Notes under the pieces: model-generated | Database searches by the model: none | The model's input: only the letters and a program-made list of their open reading frames with translations | What the model was told of the DNA's origin: nothing | Assembly (NCBI GenBank): GCA_900541965.1 | Contig: UQLN01000007.1 | Location: 1 to 64,000, forward strand | Length of the DNA: 64,000 nt | Source: an uncultured Parabacteroides sp. | GTDB lineage: Bacteria; Bacteroidota; Bacteroidia; Bacteroidales; Tannerellaceae | Reading direction: 5' to 3' | Shown: positions 32,761 through 43,022 of the stretch, in pieces | Layout of the letters: the number at the start of each line of letters is the position of its first letter | Position numbering within the stretch: the first letter of the stretch is position 1 | Made by a program: the position numbers and the translations under genes

Positions 32761-33834
32761 CTATTTCTTAGCTTTCTGTCTTTTAATAATAATATTTGCC
32801 AATCGATAGTAGAGCGCAATGTCTTTTTCCGAGCCGTTACTTAATACGTAAAGGCCGCTTCCTCCCTGATAGTAGGCAATATCGGTCTTATCAAAAACCT
32901 GATTACGTTCAAAACCATCGATATATGCTTGCATACGGGATGCTTTTTCTTGCAATGCCGATTCGTCGAATTCAAACTCCATAGACATTCCATATTGACG
33001 AGCCAGTGCACAAGCTTCATCAATCCGGGAATCAGGTATATTTGAATTGAAGAAGTGGTTCGGCTGTAAATAGGCTTTGTCGAAGCCTAATTCTTTCCAT
33101 GTATTATATCCGTCGGATTTGAAGTATGGAATCCAATAAAAAGATTGATCGGCTTCATGAATATAATCAGCTATCTGTTTTACAAATGTCCGGGTGTGGG
33201 TTGCTTCTTCTGCTAACCAATAGAATCCTGCTAATTCGATATTTTTAAGCCGGGCTTTCTCGAAGCGGTCAGAAATGAATTCTATATACCATTTGCAGGC
33301 TGCTATACGGTCTTTATCATTTGAAAAATCAAGGTTTTTCCCATTTAATTCTCCCCAGTTTTTCTGATTTGGAATGGGTTCTGGTAAAGACAATACAATT
33401 TTTCTCTTTTTAGGAAGTTTCCCACAGATTGATTTTGCATTTTCAATACAGTCATTTAAAGCACAAATACTTTTCCCGGGAGTCAGGTATTTGTCGATTA
33501 GCATAATCCAATCCTCTTTTGTCGCTGGGGTTGAACGGTAGCCTGAAGCAAATCCACAACGATTACCATCCCAAATTTCCAGGAAAAGAAAACCATCAAA
33601 CAACCAGTCGCCTCCCTTGCTGTCTTGACGGGGGGCATACACATAAGGTTTAAACTGCTCTTCGTTCCAGACTTCTTTCCGATGGGAACCTCCATCATAG
33701 ATTAAGACCATATCACGGATTGCGCCTTTAGGGGCATATCCATCTGTTTGTGTTTGTGGGATTGTTGTTGTTTGAGATGAAAAGCAAGATGACAGACACA
33801 ACAGGATTATAGAAAATAAAAGTATGCGGTTCAT
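32761..33834 (-). CDS. DUF4855-family lipoprotein
   Basis: 357 residues with a lipobox in LFSIILLCLSSCFS (Cys17). The rest fits DUF4855: DMVLIYDGGSHRKEVWNEEQF near residue 40, FDGFLFLEIWDG near 80, FYWLAEEATHT near 205 and FDKAYLQPNHFF near 252. The fold is probably a TIM barrel related to glycoside hydrolases; the conserved acidic pair in WLAEEA could be catalytic. Activity is not established. It is last in the 45.9-32.8 kb locus, with one base between it and the GDPD-DUF1080 gene, so co-transcription is certain. Confidence 0.85.
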   Translation of the reverse strand: MNRILLFSIILLCLSSCFSSQTTTIPQTQTDGYAPKGAIRDMVLIYDGGSHRKEVWNEEQFKPYVYAPRQDSKGGDWLFDGFLFLEIWDGNRCGFASGYRSTPATKEDWIMLIDKYLTPGKSICALNDCIENAKSICGKLPKKRKIVLSLPEPIPNQKNWGELNGKNLDFSNDKDRIAACKWYIEFISDRFEKARLKNIELAGFYWLAEEATHTRTFVKQIADYIHEADQSFYWIPYFKSDGYNTWKELGFDKAYLQPNHFFNSNIPDSRIDEACALARQYGMSMEFEFDESALQEKASRMQAYIDGFERNQVFDKTDIAYYQGGSGLYVLSNGSEKDIALYYRLANIIIKRQKAKK

Positions 33835-33835
33835 A

Positions 33836-35311
33836 TTAATCTAATATTTTAATTTTAATATTACGGAACCATACATCATTGCCATGATCTTGGAATCCGA
33901 TATAGCCTTCACGTTTTATTCCTCCGCAATTACTCATTAAGTAGAAAGCATCGGTCCATTCATTCACATTGAATTTACTATTTTCCAGCATTTTTATCCA
34001 TTCAGGAGTTCCTATGGTATATTCAACAATTTTTTTACCATTTTGGAAATGTGTTATTTGTCCGTTGTTCACTATTATTTTGGCCTTATTCCACTTTCCA
34101 AAAGGTTCTGCATTTTGAGGAGTTGCAGGAATCAGGTCATATAAAGAACCTGCTTTCCGGTTGCCGTCTTTACCCAGTTTGGCATCCGGATGGTTGTCAT
34201 TATCCAACAATTGGAATTCAGGAGAAGAGGCTGCGGCATATTGTTCTGGTATTTCCTGAGTTATATAGAAGATTCCGGAATTACCTCCTTCGGATATTTT
34301 CCATTCCAACTCTAATTCATAATTTTTGAACCGGTGGGCAAAAATTATATCACCTCCTTTTCCCTGTTTTTTACTGTCAAATTTTAATGTCCCGTCTTCT
34401 ATCATCCATTTCTCAGATAAGTTTTCAGAGGCATAACTTCTCCAACCATCCAGAGAGGTTCCGTCAAATAAGGTTATATATCCTTTTTTGTCTTTCTTAT
34501 AAGAAGATAAATCTACTTGGGGATAATTTATAGGGGTATATTTTTCTGTATATTCCTTAATCATTTGTTTTAATAATAAAGGTTTATCTGTTGTGATATG
34601 ATCTACTCCCATGCCGATCATACGTTTCATCATAACAGGATCGTCAACTGTCCACACATTAACCTGAAGCCCATTATCATGTGCTTCATTCACTAAATTC
34701 AGGTTTTTAGTAAATGCAGAAAAGTAGTAATCCGGCCCTGCCATCCCCCATTCCTTTAGCTGGGCAGGAGAAGCATCCCCGTTCAAATAATATACATTTG
34801 CTGCTGGGCGTCTTCTGGCTAATTCTTTACATACCTCTTTACTGAAAGCGATATAGTCTGTCCGGATAGCCAGTTTTTGTTTTTCAACAGCATTGATAAT
34901 ATCATCCACTAATACTTTAACCGACTCGGGATCGGAGTTTCCTGTCTTTATTTCCAGAATTAACCGGAGTCCCGGACAGTTTTTAGCATGCACCAAATAC
35001 TGATCAAGTGTAGGTAATATTTCTCCGTTGGAAAGTTTACAGTTCTTTATTTTTTCATAAGGGGAAGTTTCGATGGGAATCGAATTTATTTCTCCATCGT
35101 GATGAACAACTAATACGCCATCCTGAGTTCTCCAAACATCGAATTCAGAACCATAGCATCCAATCTCGTGAGCTTTGTAAAGTGAACTTAGAGAATTTTG
35201 AGCAGAATTCTCAGTCTCCCAAAAACCTCGGTGTGCTATGACCTTTGTTTGAGCAGTTGCTGCTAAAACAAGAATCGAACATAAAACGCTAATAAATACT
35301 TTTTTTTTCAT
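33836..35311 (-). CDS. Exported glycerophosphodiester phosphodiesterase-DUF1080 fusion
   Basis: 491 residues with a signal peptide (ISVLCSILVLAATAQ). Residues ~22-250 form a GDPD domain: VIAHRGFWETENSAQNS, then SEFDVWRTQDGVLVVHHDG, giving the HR...ExD...H catalytic set. Residues ~275-490 form a DUF1080/3-keto-disaccharide hydrolase domain (ITLFDGTSLDGWRSY, GNSGIFYI, GYIGFQDHG). GDPD enzymes cleave glycerol-phosphodiesters; DUF1080 members have been linked to 3-keto-glycoside hydrolysis. The fusion suggests a glycan carrying a phosphodiester substituent, or two separate steps on one substrate; that is inference. Confidence 0.92.
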   Translation of the reverse strand: MKKKVFISVLCSILVLAATAQTKVIAHRGFWETENSAQNSLSSLYKAHEIGCYGSEFDVWRTQDGVLVVHHDGEINSIPIETSPYEKIKNCKLSNGEILPTLDQYLVHAKNCPGLRLILEIKTGNSDPESVKVLVDDIINAVEKQKLAIRTDYIAFSKEVCKELARRRPAANVYYLNGDASPAQLKEWGMAGPDYYFSAFTKNLNLVNEAHDNGLQVNVWTVDDPVMMKRMIGMGVDHITTDKPLLLKQMIKEYTEKYTPINYPQVDLSSYKKDKKGYITLFDGTSLDGWRSYASENLSEKWMIEDGTLKFDSKKQGKGGDIIFAHRFKNYELELEWKISEGGNSGIFYITQEIPEQYAAASSPEFQLLDNDNHPDAKLGKDGNRKAGSLYDLIPATPQNAEPFGKWNKAKIIVNNGQITHFQNGKKIVEYTIGTPEWIKMLENSKFNVNEWTDAFYLMSNCGGIKREGYIGFQDHGNDVWFRNIKIKILD

Positions 35312-35390
35312 GATATAAATGTTATTAAGGGCCTTTCAGATATGAAACTATTTAAATAAATCCATATCTGAAAGGTTACGAATTTAATAA

Positions 35391-36626
35391 TTAATCCGGA
35401 TATTTCCAGAAAGTTACTTCAGAAATGCTGAAACTGCTGTTACTTCCCCACACCTCTGATACCTTGATCCTGTAAAAGCGGGCTGAAGGCACGGATGCAT
35501 ATTCGGTATAAATATTATCCCCTAAAGGATACTCACGAGCCATATCGGCTGGAGTATAGGCTGAGTTATCTGTAGAACCGATTTTTACCCAGTTGTTCCA
35601 TCCTTCTCCTGCAGTAGGCGTTCCGGTTCCGGTATATGCCCACAGTTCTGTCTTTTTAGGACATGCCCGCATATATGGCCAGTATAATCCGGAACGGTAT
35701 TTTGCTACTTTTACAGGGCGGGATAAATCGACTGTCAACCATGCCGGTTGTGCCGGTAGTGGTCCTTGGGGTTCAAAAGAACCCCAACCGGCTTCGTCAG
35801 CCCAAGGTGTTCCCCCATCATTCTGGTTAAATGTTTTTCCCCATTTTCCGTCCCATAATTGATCCCATTGACTGTTATTGGTGCTGTCAAAACCATCAAC
35901 ATAACCGGAAGCATATGGTTTCTGCATTTCCAATATAAGCTTTGTCGGATCTAATTTTATTGTGGTCTTCGATTCAAATGTGTCTATTGCATAGGGCTCA
36001 GGTGCAAACAACGTCGCAATTTCTATTTCATTATTGATATTGACTTGTGTCAGAATTGTTTCAGAATCCACATTAGAAACATTGACGATTTTTCTATTTT
36101 GGTCGAAGTCAGTGTATGTAAGCTGTACACCGGCTGAATATAAAATAGAATCACCCCACATAATTTTTACATCACCATGCTCACTTGCAGCTTCATAATC
36201 TGTTATGGTTCGATTACTCAGCGCACTTGAATAGCGAGCCCCATATGTGCGCCCTACCAAATGAGAGGGCACAGATTTATTATCGAATTTATCATATGTA
36301 TATATTTCAAAGTTGTATATATTCTCCGGCAAATTTTCAATCTGTGTATTGACGATATTATCTGTTAATGAATTTCTGTCAATATCTACTATTACAGAAT
36401 CTTTTAGAAGATTCCAGTAAATGATTGCTTTGTTTACATTTGGGTCCGGGCCTAATGTGAATTGAATTTGCAACCGTTCTTTTCCTGCAAAATAGGTTGT
36501 GTTATTCGCTTTTCCCGGATATCGTAATTCCCCTTCCGGTGCAAATTGCAACGGATCGATTTCTCTTTCACATGCGCAATTGAGAAGTAAGGAAATAAAA
36601 CAAAATAATTTAATTATATTTTTCAT
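35391..36626 (-). CDS. DUF4998 and discoidin-like surface lipoprotein
   Basis: 411 residues. Lipobox: LLLNCAC near residue 19. The N-terminal half matches DUF4998-type domains (GRTYGARYSSALSNR, then DVKIMWGD). The C-terminal ~150 residues form an F5/8 type C (discoidin)-like domain with TVDLSRPVKVAKYR and ARFYRIKVSEVW. Such proteins follow SusD in many Bacteroidales loci and probably bind glycan at the cell surface. It lies 18 nt downstream of its paralogue-like neighbour and 79 nt before the GDPD fusion. Ligand unknown. Confidence 0.82.
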   Translation of the reverse strand: MKNIIKLFCFISLLLNCACEREIDPLQFAPEGELRYPGKANNTTYFAGKERLQIQFTLGPDPNVNKAIIYWNLLKDSVIVDIDRNSLTDNIVNTQIENLPENIYNFEIYTYDKFDNKSVPSHLVGRTYGARYSSALSNRTITDYEAASEHGDVKIMWGDSILYSAGVQLTYTDFDQNRKIVNVSNVDSETILTQVNINNEIEIATLFAPEPYAIDTFESKTTIKLDPTKLILEMQKPYASGYVDGFDSTNNSQWDQLWDGKWGKTFNQNDGGTPWADEAGWGSFEPQGPLPAQPAWLTVDLSRPVKVAKYRSGLYWPYMRACPKKTELWAYTGTGTPTAGEGWNNWVKIGSTDNSAYTPADMAREYPLGDNIYTEYASVPSARFYRIKVSEVWGSNSSFSISEVTFWKYPD

Positions 36627-36644
36627 AAAACGTAGATGTTTGAA

Positions 36645-37898
36645 TTATTGAATAGGTTGACCATATATGGTTATTTCTGCTAAGTCGAGGTTCTTTTTGC
36701 CATTCCAGCTTTCTACCGATTTAAGGCGAATGTAACGTACAGCTTCTGAGGGTGGAGTTAGCAGGGCAATATCTCCTGCTTCCCAACTTGCAGCATCATC
36801 TTCCGGTTTCCCTCCGACTGTTGAGGGTTTTACATTTTCAACCTCAGCCAACAAAGTCCAATTATGCCAGGCTCCCATATTATATTGAATATTATTCTCT
36901 GTATAATCTAATAATCCGTATAGTTCATATTTTTTCGGGGCATTAGTGTCAAATGTCCAATAGTGATTAAAGCGAACTCTACTGATATTAACTAATTGAC
37001 CAAGGTCTATTGTAACAGTGGCAGGTTCATTAGCGGTATTCTCATAAAATGCTCCATGGCTCCAGTCTGTACCACCACCGGTATATGGGTTCTGGTAGTC
37101 TTCCGACCAGTGTCCATTCCATAAATTTTCGGGTTTTTCATACACAGATGTTTGATATTCGGAATCATATTGTAAACGCACTGTTTTAAATTTGCTCTTA
37201 TCAAACATAATTTCCAAAATCGGTGTAACATCTGCATAAACCGTGTCTGAATAGTGATCCCAGCGGTCACGAATGAAAACACCGAATTTTTGTGGTTCTG
37301 CTTCATATCCCCAAAATAGGACACGCCCCTCTTTTTTATTAGAATAATAGGAATCTTCTTCGATAAACTGGCCATTGATTACACGACCGATAAAAAACGC
37401 TAACTCTGCACCGGTTTCATTGTCGTATCTTACATCAACGCCTCCTAATCCATCTTGGAGAGTTAATGTTTCAAGTACCTTCATGTATGGAGGAGTCAGC
37501 GGTTCTACGTTGACAGATAACGGTTCGGATTTGATTCCGCTTTTGTTTACACTATAAAGTAACACTTCCTGTTTTTTTTCTGTGGCTAACCCTGTTATAG
37601 AAATGGTATCTCTATATATTGAGGATTTGAAATTAAATGTATTGCCTTCAGGAGTATTGACAATGGCTTCTATATAAGAAAGTTCCCTGTCTTCCGGAAG
37701 TACATAAACTAAATCGGCACCACCAGGCGTGGGAATGATTTGTACATTTGTTACTTGTCCGGGAATATCACAGCTTTTGTTGATTGGACCATGCTGTTTA
37801 TCATCACAACTTATAAAAGTCGTAGCAAGGAGAACGCTTAATATATATAGATAACTAAGCTTTTTATTTGTATATAAATGAATGCTTATTCTCTTCAT
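36645..37898 (-). CDS. DUF4959/DUF5126/DUF5000 surface lipoprotein
   Basis: 417 residues. Lipobox: LLATTFISC near residue 30. Three domains seem to follow: an N-terminal Ig-like DUF4959 region (VTNVQIIPTPGGADLVYVLPEDREL), a middle DUF5126-type region (GGVDVRYDNETGAELAFFIG) and a C-terminal discoidin-like DUF5000 region (ATVTIDLGQLVNISRVRFNHYW ... AVRYIRLKSVESW). This architecture is a standard SusCD companion that binds the glycan at the cell surface. It lies 25 nt after SusD and 18 nt before the DUF4998 gene. Confidence 0.84.
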   Translation of the reverse strand: MKRISIHLYTNKKLSYLYILSVLLATTFISCDDKQHGPINKSCDIPGQVTNVQIIPTPGGADLVYVLPEDRELSYIEAIVNTPEGNTFNFKSSIYRDTISITGLATEKKQEVLLYSVNKSGIKSEPLSVNVEPLTPPYMKVLETLTLQDGLGGVDVRYDNETGAELAFFIGRVINGQFIEEDSYYSNKKEGRVLFWGYEAEPQKFGVFIRDRWDHYSDTVYADVTPILEIMFDKSKFKTVRLQYDSEYQTSVYEKPENLWNGHWSEDYQNPYTGGGTDWSHGAFYENTANEPATVTIDLGQLVNISRVRFNHYWTFDTNAPKKYELYGLLDYTENNIQYNMGAWHNWTLLAEVENVKPSTVGGKPEDDAASWEAGDIALLTPPSEAVRYIRLKSVESWNGKKNLDLAEITIYGQPIQ

Positions 37899-37923
37899 AA
37901 CTGTTATTGCATAAATTGTTTAA

Positions 37924-39852
37924 TTACCATCCTGGATTTTGAACTAAATTCGAGTTTCTTAATGTGGCATTTAATGAAAGAGGCCATAAATAGTCTCGGG
38001 GAGAAACGAATGTTTGTTCATATACTTTATTAATTTGATAGTATTCAGCCGTAGTTTTTCCATATATATTCCATCCTTTTACGTCTTTATTGAGGAATGT
38101 GGCGGCTTTTTTCCATCTTTTCAAGTCCCAAAGGCGGTGCCCTTCAAAAGCAAGCTCTATCTCTCTTTCCTGATGAATGATTTCTCGTAAGCCATCTATG
38201 GTATTCGGTTTATTAGGATTTGTTGAATACTTGTTCCATGACTCTTTTATACCTTTCAGGCCGACTCTTGCTCTGATATCATCCAGTTGACTTATGGCTT
38301 CATCTCCCCGTCCTACTTCATTTAAGGCTTCTGCATAGAGAAGTTTCAGGTCGGCTAATCGCATTTCCGGCCAAGAATAGAAACGGGTAGTTGCGCCATT
38401 TTGGCTGTGACTGTATTCCCAGTTTATAATTTTCCGTATCCAGTAACCGGTTTCTGTTCTCCAGTTCATTGAAGTGGCAAGTCCATTCTGGTCGTTAAAT
38501 AATGTCCTGATTTTATGTGCATTTTCTTCTATAGGTGTATTTTTCATGTAAACAACACAGCCATCAAACATAAGGCTTGCATAAAAACGATTTTCCCTAT
38601 TCTGGTTTAGTAATGCAGTTGGATATCCTTCTATCAGATTATAAGCCTGATCATTGTCGGTTGTTGCTACCGTATATCTTTGATTATACGGCCATGTTTT
38701 ATCTTCTTCAATAGGTACTCCATTTTTGGTATAGAAACGTTCTACCATATTGAGTGTTACCGAAAAACATGAACTTTGAAAACTATTTTTAGTTCCTTCT
38801 ATCATTTGAGGAACAGAAGCCTCTGCTTGCAGAACTATATTCTGGTAGCTCTCCATATATCTACCCCAAATTAATTCTTTATTAAAGCGGTCTGTTATTG
38901 CTCCACGGAAATTCATCTGGTATTGCGTCGGATCGTGTAAATCATTTACTTCTTTAAAAGTATATAATTCTATCCCAGGAATATTATCCATAGCGTCTTT
39001 ACATGCAGCAACAGCTTTGTCCCATTTAGTTGCATCATAGTCCTGAGGAAATAACAGGACTCCATCTTTGTCGGCAAATCCTTTGTAGTCGCTGTTCCCA
39101 TTGAATAAAGGACTTGCGGCAGTTACCCATAGTTTTGCTTTTAACATATAAGCTGCGCCTTTGGTAACCCGGCCTGCCTCTTCTGCCGTATTTTCAATAA
39201 TTAACGGTAAGTCTTCTGCCGCTTTGTCTAACAGACCAGAAATATAATTTACAACATCATCCACCGGATCTCGCTTTACAGCGACTTCTTCAATGTTTGT
39301 ACCTACAGATAGATTTGTATCGGTAATAGGAATCGGTCCATACATTCTGAATAGGATGAAATGGTAGTAAGCTTTAAGGAAATTAGCTTCAGCAATCCAA
39401 CGTGCTCTGGTGATGGCATCCAGTTCCGGTACTCTTTCCGGTTTATTTATTTCTTCGAGAAAGGTGTTACAATCTCTGAGAGCTTTAAACATTTCTCCAT
39501 CCCAATAATTTTCATAAGGTGCATTTACATTTTGTTCGCCTCTGGCTATTCTGATTCCCGGGCAATTGTTATAATGATTGTTATATGCATAGGTCCATAC
39601 ATCATCCCCTCCAAAAAATGTTAGTGATCTCGTATTATCTCTATGTACGATTGGAGCATAAGAATACAATGTTGCCAGATATCTTTCCGCTTCCTTCTTA
39701 TTGGCAAATATATTGTCAATATTTGCAATATTATCAGGTGCAACATCCAGATAATTACTACATCCAGATAATTGCATTACCAACAGGCATATGAATGCGA
39801 TCTTAGAACAATTTTTCAAGTTCTTTGTAATATTTAATTTAATGGTATTCAT
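37924..39852 (-). CDS. SusD/RagB-family nutrient-binding lipoprotein
   Basis: 642 residues. Lipobox: LLVMQLSGCSNYLDVAP. The TPR-like SusD fold is shown by ARWIAEANFLKAYYHFILFRMYGPIPI near residue 150, by AYMLKAKLWVTAASPLFNG, and by the C-terminal RLADLKLLYAEALNEVG and REREIELAFEGHRLWDLKRW. It forms the lid over the SusC pore and binds substrate. It is 17 nt downstream of susC. At 642 residues it is longer than the original SusD, as in many larger-glycan systems. Confidence 0.96.
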   Translation of the reverse strand: MNTIKLNITKNLKNCSKIAFICLLVMQLSGCSNYLDVAPDNIANIDNIFANKKEAERYLATLYSYAPIVHRDNTRSLTFFGGDDVWTYAYNNHYNNCPGIRIARGEQNVNAPYENYWDGEMFKALRDCNTFLEEINKPERVPELDAITRARWIAEANFLKAYYHFILFRMYGPIPITDTNLSVGTNIEEVAVKRDPVDDVVNYISGLLDKAAEDLPLIIENTAEEAGRVTKGAAYMLKAKLWVTAASPLFNGNSDYKGFADKDGVLLFPQDYDATKWDKAVAACKDAMDNIPGIELYTFKEVNDLHDPTQYQMNFRGAITDRFNKELIWGRYMESYQNIVLQAEASVPQMIEGTKNSFQSSCFSVTLNMVERFYTKNGVPIEEDKTWPYNQRYTVATTDNDQAYNLIEGYPTALLNQNRENRFYASLMFDGCVVYMKNTPIEENAHKIRTLFNDQNGLATSMNWRTETGYWIRKIINWEYSHSQNGATTRFYSWPEMRLADLKLLYAEALNEVGRGDEAISQLDDIRARVGLKGIKESWNKYSTNPNKPNTIDGLREIIHQEREIELAFEGHRLWDLKRWKKAATFLNKDVKGWNIYGKTTAEYYQINKVYEQTFVSPRDYLWPLSLNATLRNSNLVQNPGW

Positions 39853-39869
39853 TTCAGTATATTTTTAAG

Positions 39870-42800
39870 TTAGAAGCTTAACTGAAGTCCGAGGTTGAAT
39901 GTCCTTTGAAGCGGGTATCCCATTCCATTCCCTTTCATTTCCGGATCCCACATTTTAAACTTGCTTATTTTGAATAGGTTGGAACCACTGGCATAAAGTC
40001 TGAAACCTTCTATTTTAAGTTTTTGTTTGACCCATCTGCCCTTAGGCTGATATCCGAATTCAAGTGTGCTGAGTTTTAGGAATGAGCCGTCGCGAAGCCA
40101 CCAGGTTGAGTTTCTGTTATTGTTTGTTATTTGTTCTGTTGAAAGGCGAGGGAAAAACGCATAAGGATTTCGATTTTCTTCAGACCAGTGGTCCTTTGCA
40201 ACAACGTCTAACAGGCCATTTATCTGTCCTCCGCTTTTTATGAAAGGAGTGATGTTGGCAGATTCAATCATGAAAGAGGTCCGTGCGATACCGGAGAAGA
40301 AGGCACTCAAGTCAAAATCTTTATAGCCCATGGAGAATCCGAAACCGTAATTGATTTCAGGTTCTGTGGGATATCCCATAGGTACTAAATCATTGTCATT
40401 TATAATTCCATCATTATTAATATCCCGGTATTTGATATCACCTGCCATATAGTCGCCAAACTGCGTTGGGGAATTACGAACATCTTCCTCATCTATAAAG
40501 AGGCGTTCGGCTACTAATCCCCATATTGTATTCCATGGGTATCCGATTCTGGATCTATAGCTTGTTTCTGAAGGATAGTTCGGTTCTTCATATACTGAAG
40601 TTTTATTCCGGGCGAAAGTAAATGTTCCTCTGACGCTTGCCCAGAAATCTTTTGTGAAAGATTTATTGAAGTCGACAGAAAGTTCGTATCCGTGAGACTT
40701 CAACTCTCCTATATTGGCACGTACTGCAGTACGTAATCCCATCGTTGATGGGATATCATTTCTATTCAATAAAATATTTGTACGGCGATCATTGAAGATA
40801 TCAAATTCAATATTTAACGCATTGAATAATCCGATTTCCCATGCCAGATTGGATTTGTAAGCTTTTTCCCATGTGATGTCCGGATTGGCATAGCGAGATA
40901 TAGCAACTGTTTGAAAATCTTTGCCATAATCGGTTCCGAACTTTATCGTACCAGTATTCATATTCATCATGTTCAGGTAGAAGAAGCGTTCTTCTCCTTT
41001 ATAGAACCAGTCTGTGAGTTCATCATTACCAACTAGGCCATAGGAATAACGGACTTTTAATTTATCAAGGAAAGAGACTTCTTTTAAAAATGCTTCATTT
41101 CCGATATTCCAGGCGATACCAGCAGAAGGAAAGAAGCCCCATCTATGATTTTTATCAAATCTTTCGGAGGCGTTGTAACCAAAGTTAAATTCTGCCAAGT
41201 AACGGTTGTCATATCCATAAGTTAGACGTCCGGATAAACTGACATTTCGTTGAGGAAGAGAACGCTCCAGACCTCCAGCATTGGAAAGTTTCTTTTCACG
41301 AATGTAATAGATTAAGGTACCGCCTACGCTATGGACATCGTTAAATGTATGATCGTATACTAGTGAGCCTTCAATCCAGTCTTCGTTCCAGACCTCTTTA
41401 CCTCCTTCGCTGTAATTCAGATAATCACGTCCTGTTGTTTCATTTAGAGGAACAACCTCTTTTATTTGTTCTTTATTTTCACTGTCTTCTACTCCCATAT
41501 AATAAAAAGGTGCGATAGACCTGGATAGGGAACTTTTGGTACTTCGTTTCGTGTATGCCATCAGACGTGCTTTCAACCCCGGAAGGATGAAGTCAAAATC
41601 TTGACTTAACTCAAATTGAGCCGTGAAGTTGGCTGTATTCTCTTCGCTATATCCGGAGAGTGAAGAGGCATAAGGATTATAGTAAAGATCGCTTTCCGAC
41701 TGGGAATTTCCACTCATATGAGCATTACCGAATAGGGGGTGGTTTACCCAGGAACGATAAGATTGCGGATAAATAGCAGGAAACATCACCGGGTTGGCTT
41801 TCAGCATACTTTTGAAAACATCACTTCCTGAACCTACGGACGGACCGTTCAATGAATCAAAAAGTCCATTGATTCTGACAGACGCTTTTGTACTCTTGGT
41901 TAATGAAATATCAATGTTAGACCTTATTTCCAAGCTCGAACTTGTTACGTTCGAATTGAAATCGTTCGTATCATGGGTTTTCAGCATACCGTTATCATGA
42001 CGATAAGATGCCGATAAATAATACTTGGCAATATCTCCGCCTCCGGATACATTCATATTGACCCGGTGATTGATACTATGGTCGCGTATCATAATTTCAC
42101 GCCAGTTATTATTGGGGTATAATAAAGGATTTGCGCCTTGTTTGGTTTTCTCTATTTTATCGTAGTCATAGATACGCTGTCCGCCTCTGGTTAAAGAAGC
42201 CTCATTGGCTAATTCCATATAACTGATATTGTCCGCAAGATTGAAGTCTTTGGCATTTGTAGACAATGATGTTTCATAACGTACGTTGAATTTTGTTTTC
42301 CCGACGATACCGCTTTTGGTAGAAATCAAAATAACGCCGTTTGCTCCGCGGCTACCATACATAGAGGTTGCGGTTGCATCTTTCAGGATAGAGAATCCTT
42401 CGATATCATCGGGCTGTATTCTTGCCAATTCTGTAGTGGTCGATTCGATCCCGTTAATCAAAATCAAAGGATCTACTTTTCCGGTACCGAATGAACCGAC
42501 ACCGCGGATAAAGAACTGTGCATTGTCTCGTCCCGGTTCTCCGGTAGTTTGGTAACTGATAAGACCTGCTACGCGGCCGGAGAGCATGGTTGTCAGGTTA
42601 CTACTCGGACCTTTTAACTCTTCAGGCCTGATTGTAGAAACCGAACCTACAACCGTTTTCTTCTTTTCCTTACCCCAGGCGGTAATAACGACCTCTTCCA
42701 GTAATTCGGCATCAGCCTTTAATACGATTTTCAATTGGGTACTGTTCTTAACCGGGACTTCTTGTGCCTCATAACCGATGTAGGAGACTACCAATATATC

Positions 42801-43022
42801 CGTAGATTTGGCATTCAGCTTGAATATTCCATCGAGATCGGTAACGGTACCTACCGTAGTCCCTTTAATCATGATATTGGCTCCGATAACGGGTGTGGTT
42901 CCATCTTCGTCAAAAACGACTCCCGTTATTTCTTTAATGTTTTGAGCAATTAGGCTACAAGGAATGAGTATCAATAAGCAGATATTTCGTATCCTTTCGA
43001 GTAGCTTGTTAGGTGTTTTCAT
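39870..43022 (-). CDS. SusC/RagA-family TonB-dependent receptor
   Basis: 1050 residues with a signal peptide (ICLLILIPCSLIAQN). The carboxypeptidase-like domain (ITGVVFDEDGTTPVIGANI, ~residues 32-115) is followed by the plug (VVITAWGKEKKKTVVGSVS, then FFIRGVGSFGTGKVDPLILING) and the barrel, which ends in the aromatic residue of NLGLQLSF. It imports a glycan fragment with SusD, powered by TonB. There is no N-terminal anti-sigma-interaction (STN) domain, so control is not by a classical transmembrane anti-sigma route. Confidence 0.97.
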   Translation of the reverse strand: MKTPNKLLERIRNICLLILIPCSLIAQNIKEITGVVFDEDGTTPVIGANIMIKGTTVGTVTDLDGIFKLNAKSTDILVVSYIGYEAQEVPVKNSTQLKIVLKADAELLEEVVITAWGKEKKKTVVGSVSTIRPEELKGPSSNLTTMLSGRVAGLISYQTTGEPGRDNAQFFIRGVGSFGTGKVDPLILINGIESTTTELARIQPDDIEGFSILKDATATSMYGSRGANGVILISTKSGIVGKTKFNVRYETSLSTNAKDFNLADNISYMELANEASLTRGGQRIYDYDKIEKTKQGANPLLYPNNNWREIMIRDHSINHRVNMNVSGGGDIAKYYLSASYRHDNGMLKTHDTNDFNSNVTSSSLEIRSNIDISLTKSTKASVRINGLFDSLNGPSVGSGSDVFKSMLKANPVMFPAIYPQSYRSWVNHPLFGNAHMSGNSQSESDLYYNPYASSLSGYSEENTANFTAQFELSQDFDFILPGLKARLMAYTKRSTKSSLSRSIAPFYYMGVEDSENKEQIKEVVPLNETTGRDYLNYSEGGKEVWNEDWIEGSLVYDHTFNDVHSVGGTLIYYIREKKLSNAGGLERSLPQRNVSLSGRLTYGYDNRYLAEFNFGYNASERFDKNHRWGFFPSAGIAWNIGNEAFLKEVSFLDKLKVRYSYGLVGNDELTDWFYKGEERFFYLNMMNMNTGTIKFGTDYGKDFQTVAISRYANPDITWEKAYKSNLAWEIGLFNALNIEFDIFNDRRTNILLNRNDIPSTMGLRTAVRANIGELKSHGYELSVDFNKSFTKDFWASVRGTFTFARNKTSVYEEPNYPSETSYRSRIGYPWNTIWGLVAERLFIDEEDVRNSPTQFGDYMAGDIKYRDINNDGIINDNDLVPMGYPTEPEINYGFGFSMGYKDFDLSAFFSGIARTSFMIESANITPFIKSGGQINGLLDVVAKDHWSEENRNPYAFFPRLSTEQITNNNRNSTWWLRDGSFLKLSTLEFGYQPKGRWVKQKLKIEGFRLYASGSNLFKISKFKMWDPEMKGNGMGYPLQRTFNLGLQLSF

